Assembly (NCBI GenBank): GCA_021404685.1
Contig: QWHC01000001.1
Location: 186,001 to 250,000, forward strand
DNA: 64,000 nt
Direction of reading: 5' to 3'
Origin: Chloroflexi bacterium CFX4
Lineage (GTDB): Bacteria > Chloroflexota > Anaerolineae > Aggregatilineales > UBA2796
A program made the position numbers and the translations under genes. Positions 42,994-51,295 of the stretch are shown piece after piece. Position 1 is the first letter of the stretch, and the number at the start of each line of letters is the position of its first letter. Under the pieces are notes generated by a model, which did not search any database, was not told where the DNA came from, and saw only the letters and a list, made by a program, of their open reading frames with translations.

Positions 42994-44559
42994 ATGGCAA
43001 AACTGCCAGACTTCAAAAATGAGCCGCTGACGAATTTCAGCGATCCAACACACCGCGCTGCCTTCCAACAGGCAATCGAATATGTCCGCAGCCAGCTGGG
43101 TAAGCAATATCCGATTCGGATCGGCGCTAACGACATCCAGACGGGCGACTCGATCCAGTCGCTGAATCCATCGCGCCCTGCCGAGATCGTCGGGACGGTT
43201 GCCGCCGGGCGCAAAGAGGACGCCGAACGCGCCGTTGAAGTGGCGGCGGAGGCGTTCAAAAAGTGGCAGTATGTGGACTTGGCAGAGCGTGCGCGCTACC
43301 TGCTGCGGGCTGCCGCCGAAATGCGCCGCCGCAAGCACGAATTCAGCGCGTGGATGGTCTTTGAGATCGGCAAGAGTTGGGCGGAGGCAGACGCCGATAC
43401 GGCTGAGGCAATAGATTTTCTGGAATACTACGCACGGCAGGCAATCCGCCTGAAAAGCGCCAGCGATCAGCTCTACACGCTGCCCGGCGAACAATCCGAA
43501 TTGCAGTACATTCCGCTGGGCGTCGGCGCGGTCATTCCGCCGTGGAACTTTCCGAACGCGATCATGGTCGGCATGACCAGCGCCGCCATCGTGGCGGGCA
43601 ACACGGTGGTCTTAAAGCCTGCCAGCATCACGCCGATCATCGCCTATAAGTTCTGCGAAATCTTGTGGAATTTGGGCTTGCCAAGCGGCGTGCTAAATTT
43701 CTTGCCCGGTCCCGGCGCTGCCATCGGCGATACGTTGGTAGATCATCCCAAGACGCGCTTCATCGCCTTCACGGGCAGCAAAGAGGTTGGGATGCGTATC
43801 TTTGAGCGCGCCTCGAAGGTGCATCCCGGTCAGCTTTGGCTCAAGCGCACTGTGCTGGAAATGGGCGGCAAAGATGCCGTCGTGGTGGATGAAACTGCCG
43901 ACCTTGAAGCGGCTGCCACAGGCATTGTGGTGAGCGCCTTCGGTTTTCAGGGGCAGAAATGCTCGGCTGGCTCACGGGCGATCATCGTGGATTCCGTCTA
44001 TGAGCAGGTGGCGGCTCGCGTTGTGGAGAAAACACGCCAACTGACGCAAGGTGCACCTGATCAAGCGCCAGAGATCGATCAAGGTCCCGTCTCGGACGCG
44101 AAGGCGATGCAGAAAATCCTTGAATACATCGAAGTTGGCACGCAGGAAGGCAAGCTGCTGTGTGGCGGCAAGGCAAAAGTGACGCCCGAAGGCGGCTATT
44201 TCATCGAGCCGACCGTGTTTGGCGATGTAGCTGGCAATGCGCGCATTGCCCAAGAAGAAATTTTCGGACCCGTCCTTGCGCTCATCCGCGCCCAGGACTA
44301 TGACCACGCCTTGCAGATTGCCAACAGCACCGAGTTCGGCTTGACAGGCGCCGTCTACAGCCAGAGCCGCGAACGGCTGGAGCAGGCACGCCGCGAGTAT
44401 CATGTGGGCAACCTGTACTTCAACCGCAAATGCACCGGCGCAATGGTCGGCGCGCATCCGTTCGGCGGCTTCAATATGTCCGGCACGGATAGCAAGGCAG
44501 GCGGACCTGACTATCTGCTGCTGTTCACACAGGCAAAATCCATCAGCGAAAAGCTGTAG
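42994..44559 (+). CDS. pruA: L-glutamate gamma-semialdehyde dehydrogenase (1-pyrroline-5-carboxylate dehydrogenase)
   Basis: A 521-residue aldehyde dehydrogenase of the PruA/RocA type, which oxidises glutamate semialdehyde to glutamate with NAD in proline or arginine breakdown. Active-site residues are E289 (VLEMGGKDA) and C323 (QKCSAGSR). GAVIPPWNFPNAIMVGM, FTGSKEVGMRIFE and the P5C-dehydrogenase ending NRKCTGAMVGAHPFGGFNMSG are characteristic. The start is ATG 42994 with GAGAGG upstream. No proline dehydrogenase gene is adjacent. A 10-bp stem follows the stop. Confidence 0.94.
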   Translation: MAKLPDFKNEPLTNFSDPTHRAAFQQAIEYVRSQLGKQYPIRIGANDIQTGDSIQSLNPSRPAEIVGTVAAGRKEDAERAVEVAAEAFKKWQYVDLAERARYLLRAAAEMRRRKHEFSAWMVFEIGKSWAEADADTAEAIDFLEYYARQAIRLKSASDQLYTLPGEQSELQYIPLGVGAVIPPWNFPNAIMVGMTSAAIVAGNTVVLKPASITPIIAYKFCEILWNLGLPSGVLNFLPGPGAAIGDTLVDHPKTRFIAFTGSKEVGMRIFERASKVHPGQLWLKRTVLEMGGKDAVVVDETADLEAAATGIVVSAFGFQGQKCSAGSRAIIVDSVYEQVAARVVEKTRQLTQGAPDQAPEIDQGPVSDAKAMQKILEYIEVGTQEGKLLCGGKAKVTPEGGYFIEPTVFGDVAGNARIAQEEIFGPVLALIRAQDYDHALQIANSTEFGLTGAVYSQSRERLEQARREYHVGNLYFNRKCTGAMVGAHPFGGFNMSGTDSKAGGPDYLLLFTQAKSISEKL

Positions 44560-44572
44560 TGCCGTGTGATGT

Positions 44573-44606
44573 GCCTCGCTGCTGTCTTTGCGGGCGGCAG
44601 CGAGGC
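44573..44606 (+). terminator. Hairpin after pruA, overlapping the left direct repeat
   Basis: GCCTCGCTGC (44573-44582) and GCAGCGAGGC (44597-44606) form a perfect 10-bp stem with a 14-nt loop. No T-run follows. Its last 4 bp overlap the direct repeat that bounds the restriction-modification module. Confidence 0.6.
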
Positions 44607-44628
44607 GCGCTTGAGTAATGGCGGACTA
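44603..44628. repeat. Left direct repeat of the restriction-modification module
   Basis: 26 bp beginning AGGCGCGCTTGAG and ending GGCGG-A-CTA. It matches 47094-47119 at 25 of 26 positions; the first 22 bp are identical and the only difference is A versus G at 44625/47116. The copies start 2491 bp apart. Confidence 0.9.
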
Positions 44629-44756
44629 GAAATGACTCTTTAAGTGCAGTCCTCGATATTTCAGCCACACAATCGGTTTGTTCCTGCTTATGTGGACAGA
44701 GAGCAAACGTATCGAGTAAAATTGCGCCGAGCACCAAGTGTCATACGAGCGAGTTG

Positions 44757-46163
44757 ATGTTAAGCAATTTAGAGGCTGTTCAAGAAAATAATGCAGCACT
44801 GGAAGCCCGTTTTGCCGATAAGCTCAAGGTCAATTATCAGTTAAACCGCCAGTTGGTCAGCTTTCAAGCTAATAAGAATAAACCTGTCTATCGTTGGTTC
44901 AAATATAAAGAAGGTTTTTCAGAGGCATTCGTCCAGCATTTGCTGGATTATCTCGCGCTTAATGAAGGGCACATTATCGATCCTTTTGCTGGAACAGGAA
45001 CTGTGTTATTTGTAGCCAGCGAACGTGGATTACAGGCGACGGGCATTGAACTGCTGCCGGTCGGTTGCGAGATTATGCACGTTCGGAAGCTGATGCAGAA
45101 CGACGATGTAGCAACCTTACAATCCCTTATTGAACGCTGGCGGCGTGAACAGCCCTGGCAACAAATACAATCCCACAGCACTTTTCCACATCTCCGAATC
45201 ACACATGGCGCGTTTCCTGAGGATACTCAGCGGGCATTAGAGCGCTATCTGGCGGCGCTGGCGTCAGAAAGAGGGGCAGCAACACAGGTACTTCGTTTTG
45301 CGGCGATGTGTGTGCTAGAAGAAATCAGCTACACCCGCAAAGATGGGCAGTATCTTCGTTGGGACTACCGCTCTGGGCGGCGGCAGCGTAGCAAGCCTTT
45401 CGATAAAGGCAAAATCCTTAATTTCGAGGAGGCGATCACCTGCAAGTTGGATGAAATTAGTCTTGATCTTCAACCGTCAGGTTTCCTGCCAGGTTTTTTC
45501 GGTAGCCCAGCCGAGAAGGGGAAAATCGAGGTGCTGCGTGGATCGTGTCTGGATGTGCTTCCCACGCTGGAAGCAGCCTCATTTGATGGATTGATTACCT
45601 CACCACCCTATGCCAACCGTTATGACTACACACGCACTTATGCGCTGGAGTTGGCACTGCTTGGCATCGGTGAAATTGAAATCCGCGAATTGCGCCAAGC
45701 AATGGTATCTTGCACTGTCGAGAATCGGGAAAAAACGCACTTGCAAAACGTTTTTGGGAAAGCTATCTATCAGCAGGCGGCGGCGGCTTTTGATAATCAG
45801 CAAGAGTTGCAGGCTATCCTCAGCTATCTTGAATGGCAAAAAAGCATGAAAATGCTTAATAATGCTGGCATCCCACGCATGATTCGACATTATTTTTTTG
45901 AGTTAGCCCTTGTGATTTTTGAGTGCGCTCGTCTTCTCAAACCGAAGGCGCCATTTGTCATGGTGAATGATAATGTGCGCTATGGCGGGGTAATTGTTCC
46001 GGTAGACCTCATCCTCTCCGATTTTGCAGAGCGGGCAGGGTTTGATGTCGAAGTCATTTGGGTGTTGCCAACCGGAAAGGGGAATAGTAGCCAACAGATG
46101 GGTACACATGGTCGCCAAGAGGTACGCAAATGCGTTTATATTTGGCGGCGTAGGAGTGAGTAG
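44757..46163 (+). CDS. Type II DNA methyltransferase (N4-cytosine/N6-adenine)
   Basis: A methylase of about 468 residues. The AdoMet motif HIIDPFAGTGTVLFVASERG lies near residue 75, and the catalytic motif ITSPPYANRYDYTRTYALEL near 280, in the order motif I then motif IV. The long central segment probably includes the target-recognition part. TSPPY favours an amino methylase, consistent with an XcyI-type partner. The start is ATG 44757 (an in-frame TTG is one codon earlier). The stop overlaps the endonuclease start by one base. Its codons are visibly richer in A and T than the flanking genes, a sign of recent transfer. Confidence 0.87.
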   Translation: MLSNLEAVQENNAALEARFADKLKVNYQLNRQLVSFQANKNKPVYRWFKYKEGFSEAFVQHLLDYLALNEGHIIDPFAGTGTVLFVASERGLQATGIELLPVGCEIMHVRKLMQNDDVATLQSLIERWRREQPWQQIQSHSTFPHLRITHGAFPEDTQRALERYLAALASERGAATQVLRFAAMCVLEEISYTRKDGQYLRWDYRSGRRQRSKPFDKGKILNFEEAITCKLDEISLDLQPSGFLPGFFGSPAEKGKIEVLRGSCLDVLPTLEAASFDGLITSPPYANRYDYTRTYALELALLGIGEIEIRELRQAMVSCTVENREKTHLQNVFGKAIYQQAAAAFDNQQELQAILSYLEWQKSMKMLNNAGIPRMIRHYFFELALVIFECARLLKPKAPFVMVNDNVRYGGVIVPVDLILSDFAERAGFDVEVIWVLPTGKGNSSQQMGTHGRQEVRKCVYIWRRRSE

Positions 46164-47095
46164 TGCCGAAGAAACTCAAGGATGCCTATATAGAAGCATG
46201 GACGTTCGATCAGTTTGCTAAGAGCGCACATCGTAAGCTGCATGAGTGGAAACTGCTGGAAATAACCGATCAGATTAACCAAGTGCGCGGTGAAACTCTG
46301 AATTGGGATAACCTTAACATTTCTGAACAGGCGTGGAACAAAGTCATTCACCGTGGCATCAAGCCTGTTGTTGTCTATGCTCACCCTATTGTGCTGCAAA
46401 CCGTGCCAGGATCAGCAGGTTACTACCGAATGCTGGCGATGGTGTCACAAAAGTCAATGAAACAGATCGGCATCAATCTCGATAGCTATGAAGCGGGCAA
46501 ACTCATTCCAAATGAGAAAACAGCGATCAGTATTGCTCAACATCTAAATCGAATTATCAGTGCATTGATTGAAGCCGATATGGTGATTGATGCAAGAGAG
46601 TTTGATTTATGGCGCGGCATGGCTGCCGGTTCACAAGCGCAGGGATCGTGGCAAAACAAAAAAGGCGTCTCAGCCGAAGTCGCTATTCGTGAGGTTGTTC
46701 TACAGAGATTGCAGGCACAAGAACGTGTCCCTGTCGGAGAAACTAACGCTATGCGAATTGATCTGCGCGATGGGCGTGTGTTGGTTTTTGCCGACGATCC
46801 TGATCTGGCGATCTATGAGGATAATGTTCCCTTGGTCGCTGTGGAAATCAAAGGTGGTATTGATCCAGCGGGCGTTCTAGAGCGCATTGGTGCGGCACTT
46901 AAGAGTTTGCAGCGCATACGGCAGGAAAACCCTAACTCTGTGGCGGTTCTCATCTTACACGATGTTTCGGTGACCGAACAAGCAAAGCGTGACTTGGAAC
47001 GTAGTACTGGAACGGTCACTCACCTATTCAGCCCAAAGGCGATTCTCGAAGACGAACCTGAACGAGACAGATTTTTTAGGGTTTTAGGAATTTAG
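46163..47095 (+). CDS. XcyI-like type II restriction endonuclease
   Basis: 310 residues. The nuclease core is DDPDLAIYEDNVPLVAVEIKGGIDPAG, that is PD-x(14)-E-x-K, with the second acidic residue in VEIK. YAHPIVLQTVPGSAGYYRML and a helix-turn-like segment SYEAGKLIPNEKTAISIAQH also resemble the XcyI family. Known XcyI/Cfr9I-type enzymes cut CCCGGG; this specificity is not proven here. The start is GTG 46163 with GGAG upstream, in TAGTG overlap with the methylase. The stop codon lies within the right direct repeat. The gene appears intact. Confidence 0.75.
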   Translation: MPKKLKDAYIEAWTFDQFAKSAHRKLHEWKLLEITDQINQVRGETLNWDNLNISEQAWNKVIHRGIKPVVVYAHPIVLQTVPGSAGYYRMLAMVSQKSMKQIGINLDSYEAGKLIPNEKTAISIAQHLNRIISALIEADMVIDAREFDLWRGMAAGSQAQGSWQNKKGVSAEVAIREVVLQRLQAQERVPVGETNAMRIDLRDGRVLVFADDPDLAIYEDNVPLVAVEIKGGIDPAGVLERIGAALKSLQRIRQENPNSVAVLILHDVSVTEQAKRDLERSTGTVTHLFSPKAILEDEPERDRFFRVLGI

Positions 47096-47119
47096 GCGCG
47101 CTTGAGTAATGGCGGGCTA
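47094..47119. repeat. Right direct repeat of the restriction-modification module
   Basis: The second copy of the 26-bp repeat at 44603-44628, beginning AGGCGCGCTTGAG, with G instead of A at 47116. It begins at the endonuclease stop codon, so the module ends precisely here. Confidence 0.9.
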
Positions 47120-47168
47120 TGCCGAAACACGCTACCATTACAGCATCTCTATGTAGCGAGTTTGCCAA

Positions 47169-47282
47169 ATGCAGCCACCTTACCAAAACGAAATTGTTTG
47201 CGGCGATAGCGCGCTGCTGCTCAGAGCATTCCCTAGTAACAGCGTTGACTTGGTGATCACCTCACCGCCTTACTACAAGTGT
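47169..47282 (+). pseudogene. 5' stump of a DNA methyltransferase gene
   Basis: From ATG 47169 the frame reads MQPPYQNEIVCGDSALLL and then FPSNSVDLVITSPPYYK, the normal beginning of a beta-type site-specific DNA methyltransferase including catalytic motif IV. Similarity stops after about 37 codons near 47280; the frame runs on to 47417 with no family character and overlaps the convergent exonuclease gene. Everything after motif IV, including the AdoMet-binding motif, is missing, so it cannot be active. Confidence 0.75.
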
Positions 47283-47306
47283 ATAGCACACCTGAGCGCT
47301 GACCGC

Positions 47307-47822
47307 TCAACCTTCCAGCCACACCTTACGCACCAACGCCAGAGTCATGCGGCAATCGCCAAGGGCACTGTGTGCGTGATGCGTTGGTATCCCATGCGCG
47401 CTGCACGCCTGCCCTAATTTCACCCATCGGCTGCCTCTGGCATATGCCTTCATAGCACACTGAAAGGCTGCAAGTTGTCCGTAAGGCGCAGGCGAGAGAT
47501 TGCTCATTGTGTCTGACTGGATGAGCATTCGCACATCGAACGCGGCGTTATAAATGACCACAGTTTGCCCTGTGATCAGGCGCAAAACTTCCTCACGCAC
47601 TGTCCGCCATGGCGGCTGATTCGCCACCTTTTCATTGGTGATCCCATGAATGGCAATTACATCGGCAGGGATGGGCAGCACAGGCTTTACAAGCTGATCG
47701 ATCAGCACCGTGCCGTTGTGATCCACAATGGCGATCTGGCAAATTTCAGCACGCGCATCCAAGCCTGTTGTCTCAGTATCTAGCACTAAAAAGGGTGTGT
47801 TGCGTAGGTTCATGACGGACAT
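47307..47822 (-). CDS. DEDDh 3'-5' exonuclease (DnaQ/PolC-epsilon-like)
   Basis: About 171 residues. Exo I is FLVLDTETTGLD, Exo II is YNAAFDVRML, and Exo III is HSALGDCRMTLAL, giving the D-E-D-D-h set. HGITNEKV is also family-typical. As a stand-alone domain it may proofread, degrade oligonucleotides or take part in repair. The start is uncertain: ATG 47822, ATG 47813, or a start as far up as 47849; AGGA lies just upstream of 47822. The stop is about 25 bp from the methyltransferase stump. Confidence 0.88.
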   Translation of the reverse strand: MSVMNLRNTPFLVLDTETTGLDARAEICQIAIVDHNGTVLIDQLVKPVLPIPADVIAIHGITNEKVANQPPWRTVREEVLRLITGQTVVIYNAAFDVRMLIQSDTMSNLSPAPYGQLAAFQCAMKAYARGSRWVKLGQACSAHGIPTHHAHSALGDCRMTLALVRKVWLEG

Positions 47823-47919
47823 CTTTCCTGCACAGCAATCGCATGGCATATATTAGGCATTGTCCATCCTGTGCGTGCGTGTGTCAAGCAGCCCTGCATC
47901 GCAATCTCGCAACATACTG

Positions 47920-49581
47920 TTAATTCAGAATAGAGAGGAACAGCCGCAAGCGCGCCTGCCCTTCTGGGCCTTCATCCACGCTGATCACAGCCCGCTCAAA
48001 GTGTTGGCTGCGCCCTTCCGATAGGCGATTGGCTGGTGGCAAGCTGTTCAGCTGAGCGCGGCTGATGCGTGCCAACGACTCCGCCGCCGCAAACAAGAAG
48101 CGCGTCGCATTATCGGCATCGGCGTGCAGCAGGATGTTGGGCTGCGGCAGCAAGTAGCGTTGCAGGCGCGCCAAGTCCAGCCGTTTATCCAACGTTTTGC
48201 CTTCCAAAATGCGCGTCAGCGAACGCTCTGTGGCGAAAAAGCCGAACTGGTCGGTGTTCCCGATCAGAAATGTGAGCGTGCCAAACTGTGGATCGGTATA
48301 GCTGATCCGCGTGACGGGCGCGCTCAGGCTCGGCAAGGTGTGGCTGCCAAAGCTGAAATTGCCCTGCCCACTAAGCTGGCGCTCCAGACCGCTGGCAATG
48401 GCGGCTGCTACCGCCGCCGTCTTCTGCACATCGCTGCTGCCGATGATGAAGCCGATCTCCAACTGTTCAATGCTTGGGCTATCCATCACATTCAGCGCGT
48501 CAATGAAGACGGCATAGTCGCTCCTCTGCGCCCAACTGAGTAGATCACCGTCAAGGTCAAGCCTGAACAAACTGCGGAAAAGCTGCTGCAAGCTGATGTA
48601 TGCCTCTTGGCTGCTCAGCGTGGCGCTTAGCGAGCCAAGCAAGCCGGCTGCGGTCTGCGTCAGTTGGCTGAAGTCCCGCGTTTGCAGGTAGATGGCAGCC
48701 GTCTCTGGGATGAAGCGCGCAAAGTTGAGGTCAAGCGCGGCGCGGTTCGGATCAGGCTGCACCAAGCGCCGCTGCACCAGATCAAGCTGCAAGCCATCCG
48801 CTTTTAAGGTTAGCCCAAGCATGGCAGCGGCAAGCCTATCGGTTGGGAAGCCAACCGCAGCCAGCATCTCACGAATGCCTTCATAGCGAATGCTTCCAGC
48901 AAAGCGAGGCGTATTGATGTAGGCGAATCCGTCGTAGTTACCTTCGGGCAATGCGTTGAGTGCTGCCGAAAAATCAGGTTGTGCGCTGAGCGTTTCACTA
49001 GGCAGAAACGGATCATCGGCATGGCTGAGCAGGACAATATAGCGCTCATCAATGGTCAGGCTGTTGAAAATGCCCGCCTGATCAAAGGCGCAGCGCACTT
49101 GTGGCGCGGCTGCCTCACCGCATGTCAGCCCGATGAGCGCCTGCAAAGAAGGCAGTGCCGCCTTGCCAAGCCTGCCAAGCCCATGCCCGATCACCACGCG
49201 CAGATGCGCTTGTGCGTTGTTCGTCGGATCGGCATCTACCAAATATTCCACGCCGTTGATGCTCAAGGCGGCAAAGCGCGCATTCACCAAGCGCGAAAGG
49301 CTGTAGACGCCCTGCCCAAGCAAGACATCCACCAACTGCGCCAGTTGGATGCGCTCTGGCGCAAACTCGGAAGAGACGGCGATGCTGATCGCGTTCAGTT
49401 GGTCGGTGAACGCCTGATCGGTGCGGATGGCGACGAAGAACTCGGCAGGCGGAAAAAGCGCCGCAATCGGCTGCACATCAAGGGCATCGGTCTGGGCGCG
49501 TGCATTCGGCAGCGGGGCGGCAGCCAAGCACAAGGCTGCCCACAGCGCGATGCATAAGGCTTTACGGGATAAAGTGTTCAT
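47920..49581 (-). CDS. Exported protein, DUF3352-like
   Basis: 553 residues with a signal peptide (MNTLSRKALCIALWAALCLA, cleavage near ARA-Q). The body carries repeated beta-rich segments resembling DUF3352 proteins: an early LFPPAEFFVAIRTD, repeated FIPETAAIYLQTRDF, and DLDGDLLSWAQRSDYAVFIDAL. Function is unknown; members are thought to be surface or periplasmic. The start overlaps the MFS gene stop by 4 bp (ATGA), so the two are translationally coupled and may work together. Confidence 0.7.
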   Translation of the reverse strand: MNTLSRKALCIALWAALCLAAAPLPNARAQTDALDVQPIAALFPPAEFFVAIRTDQAFTDQLNAISIAVSSEFAPERIQLAQLVDVLLGQGVYSLSRLVNARFAALSINGVEYLVDADPTNNAQAHLRVVIGHGLGRLGKAALPSLQALIGLTCGEAAAPQVRCAFDQAGIFNSLTIDERYIVLLSHADDPFLPSETLSAQPDFSAALNALPEGNYDGFAYINTPRFAGSIRYEGIREMLAAVGFPTDRLAAAMLGLTLKADGLQLDLVQRRLVQPDPNRAALDLNFARFIPETAAIYLQTRDFSQLTQTAAGLLGSLSATLSSQEAYISLQQLFRSLFRLDLDGDLLSWAQRSDYAVFIDALNVMDSPSIEQLEIGFIIGSSDVQKTAAVAAAIASGLERQLSGQGNFSFGSHTLPSLSAPVTRISYTDPQFGTLTFLIGNTDQFGFFATERSLTRILEGKTLDKRLDLARLQRYLLPQPNILLHADADNATRFLFAAAESLARISRAQLNSLPPANRLSEGRSQHFERAVISVDEGPEGQARLRLFLSILN

Positions 49582-51134
49582 AAGCGCTCCACAGGCAGGG
49601 CAGACTTTAAGAACAAGGTTGGCAGCACGGCGATCAGCACAATCAGCGCTGCAATCAGCGCCAACTCGCTGATCATCTGCTGCGATGCCAACACGAACGA
49701 TTTGTAGGTGATCTCCGGCGGCAGTTGAATCGGCAGATGATTTTCCTCAAGGCTGCTCACCAAAAAACGGATGCGCGCCTCTGAAAGGAAGGTCACAGAG
49801 GCGATCACGATTGAGCCAGCTGCCATGCGCACGCCGAGCAGGAACGAGGCGATCATGCCGTGCGAGGTGGCTGCTGTCAGTGGAATCGCCATGATCGGCG
49901 AAAAGACCACGCCAATCCCAGCGCCGCCCAGCAAGCTGAAAATGCCCACAAAGGCGCTGATCTCGCCGCGCACGCTGATGCCCAGTCCCACAAAGCCGAT
50001 CAGCGCCACGCCCAAGCCGAGCAGAATTGTGCGCCGCGTGCCGATGCGCTCTTGCACCCGTGCGCCAACCGCCGTAAAGAGCGCCAACGCGCCCGAATAG
50101 AGCAGCAGCAGCCCGCCGGCAGTTAGCGCCGCGCCTTGCAGCGTTTCATCGCGCAGCGGTGGCAGCAGCGCGCCTAGCCCTAAGCCGCCTAAGGCGTTCA
50201 CATTCGCCAGCAGCGGCAAGCCCACCAACATCAAAAAGAGCGAGAAGCTGGTTAGGGCGCTGATCAGCAGGCTGGGCAGCACACCTGCCTTACCGAAAAT
50301 TCCCACATCCAGCAGCGGCGCACGGTGGCGCTGAGCATACTCCACCACGCCGAAGATCAGCAGCGCGGCGCACGCAGCACCGATGTATTGCAACACCTCA
50401 CCCAGTGCCGCGCTATCGCCCGTTAAACGTTCTAGCTGTGAAATGCCCAGATTGAAGGTGATCAGCGCCGCCGAAAGCACCAGCGCGCCCAACCAATCGA
50501 AGCCCGTCCGCGCCTGACGGACTGCGGGCAAGGCGCGGTAGGTTGCCACCAATGCGCCCAACGCGATGATCAGGCTGAAGATGAACAAAGTGCGCCATGG
50601 AAAAACCTGCACCACCAACGCACCATACAAGCCACCTAACAACACACCAATCACGTCCACCGCACCGATGATGCCGATTGAGCGCAGCGGATTCGGGAAC
50701 AGATCGCACATGGTCGAGATGGCGATGGCTGGCACAGCGCCGGCACCCAAGCCCGTGATCGCCCGCCCGATCAAGATCAGCGTGTATTGTGAGAGCGCCA
50801 GCCCGCCCAACACTGGTGACGCCACAATCAGCGCCGATCCTGCCGCGTAGAGCAGCATAGCAAGCCCAAAGGCTGCCCGCCGCCCGATGAAATCCGAGAG
50901 CCGCCCTGCCAAGAATAAGCCGAGTGTGTAGGCGATCAGGTAGACGACTAAAATGTTGGCGCCAGCCCCTGTGCTAATGCCCAGATCGAAGATCACCTGA
51001 GCGATGAATGCCGTGATCATGGTCAGGTCGAGCGAGCCTGCCAAGGTCGGAATTGCCAGCAGCAGGCGGACGCGCTCAGGCGAGAGCGTCCGCTGGCGTT
51101 TCTCAGTTGTTTGCGCTGCAATCATGCTTAGCAC
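49578..51134 (-). CDS. MFS transporter, 14-helix DHA2-like
   Basis: A 518-residue major-facilitator protein with about 14 hydrophobic segments. The conserved loop motif between helices 2 and 3 is GRLSDFIGRRAAFG, and the motif-C-like stretch is GRAITGLGAGAVPAIAISTM. DHA2-type carriers expel drugs or metabolites with protons. The substrate is unknown. ATG 51134 is used; ATG 51125 is possible. It is coupled to the exported protein behind it. Confidence 0.88.
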   Translation of the reverse strand: MLSMIAAQTTEKRQRTLSPERVRLLLAIPTLAGSLDLTMITAFIAQVIFDLGISTGAGANILVVYLIAYTLGLFLAGRLSDFIGRRAAFGLAMLLYAAGSALIVASPVLGGLALSQYTLILIGRAITGLGAGAVPAIAISTMCDLFPNPLRSIGIIGAVDVIGVLLGGLYGALVVQVFPWRTLFIFSLIIALGALVATYRALPAVRQARTGFDWLGALVLSAALITFNLGISQLERLTGDSAALGEVLQYIGAACAALLIFGVVEYAQRHRAPLLDVGIFGKAGVLPSLLISALTSFSLFLMLVGLPLLANVNALGGLGLGALLPPLRDETLQGAALTAGGLLLLYSGALALFTAVGARVQERIGTRRTILLGLGVALIGFVGLGISVRGEISAFVGIFSLLGGAGIGVVFSPIMAIPLTAATSHGMIASFLLGVRMAAGSIVIASVTFLSEARIRFLVSSLEENHLPIQLPPEITYKSFVLASQQMISELALIAALIVLIAVLPTLFLKSALPVERL

Positions 51135-51295
51135 TCAGTCTATTGAACCTACCCACAGTATACGCCTTTATGCCTGTTTAGGTTGCTGCCGCCGCCCTCC
51201 CGCCGTTTCTCCGCCGCACCGCGCCTTGACGCGCTGCCGCAAATCCACTACAATTCGGCAACAATGCGTGCCTTTATGCGGGTGGTCTAAATCGC

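Noticed and set aside
44603..47119. Insertion sequence or transposon carrying the restriction-modification pair
   Set aside because: No transposase and no terminal inverted repeats were found, and the duplication of about 26 bp is longer than usual for insertion sequences.
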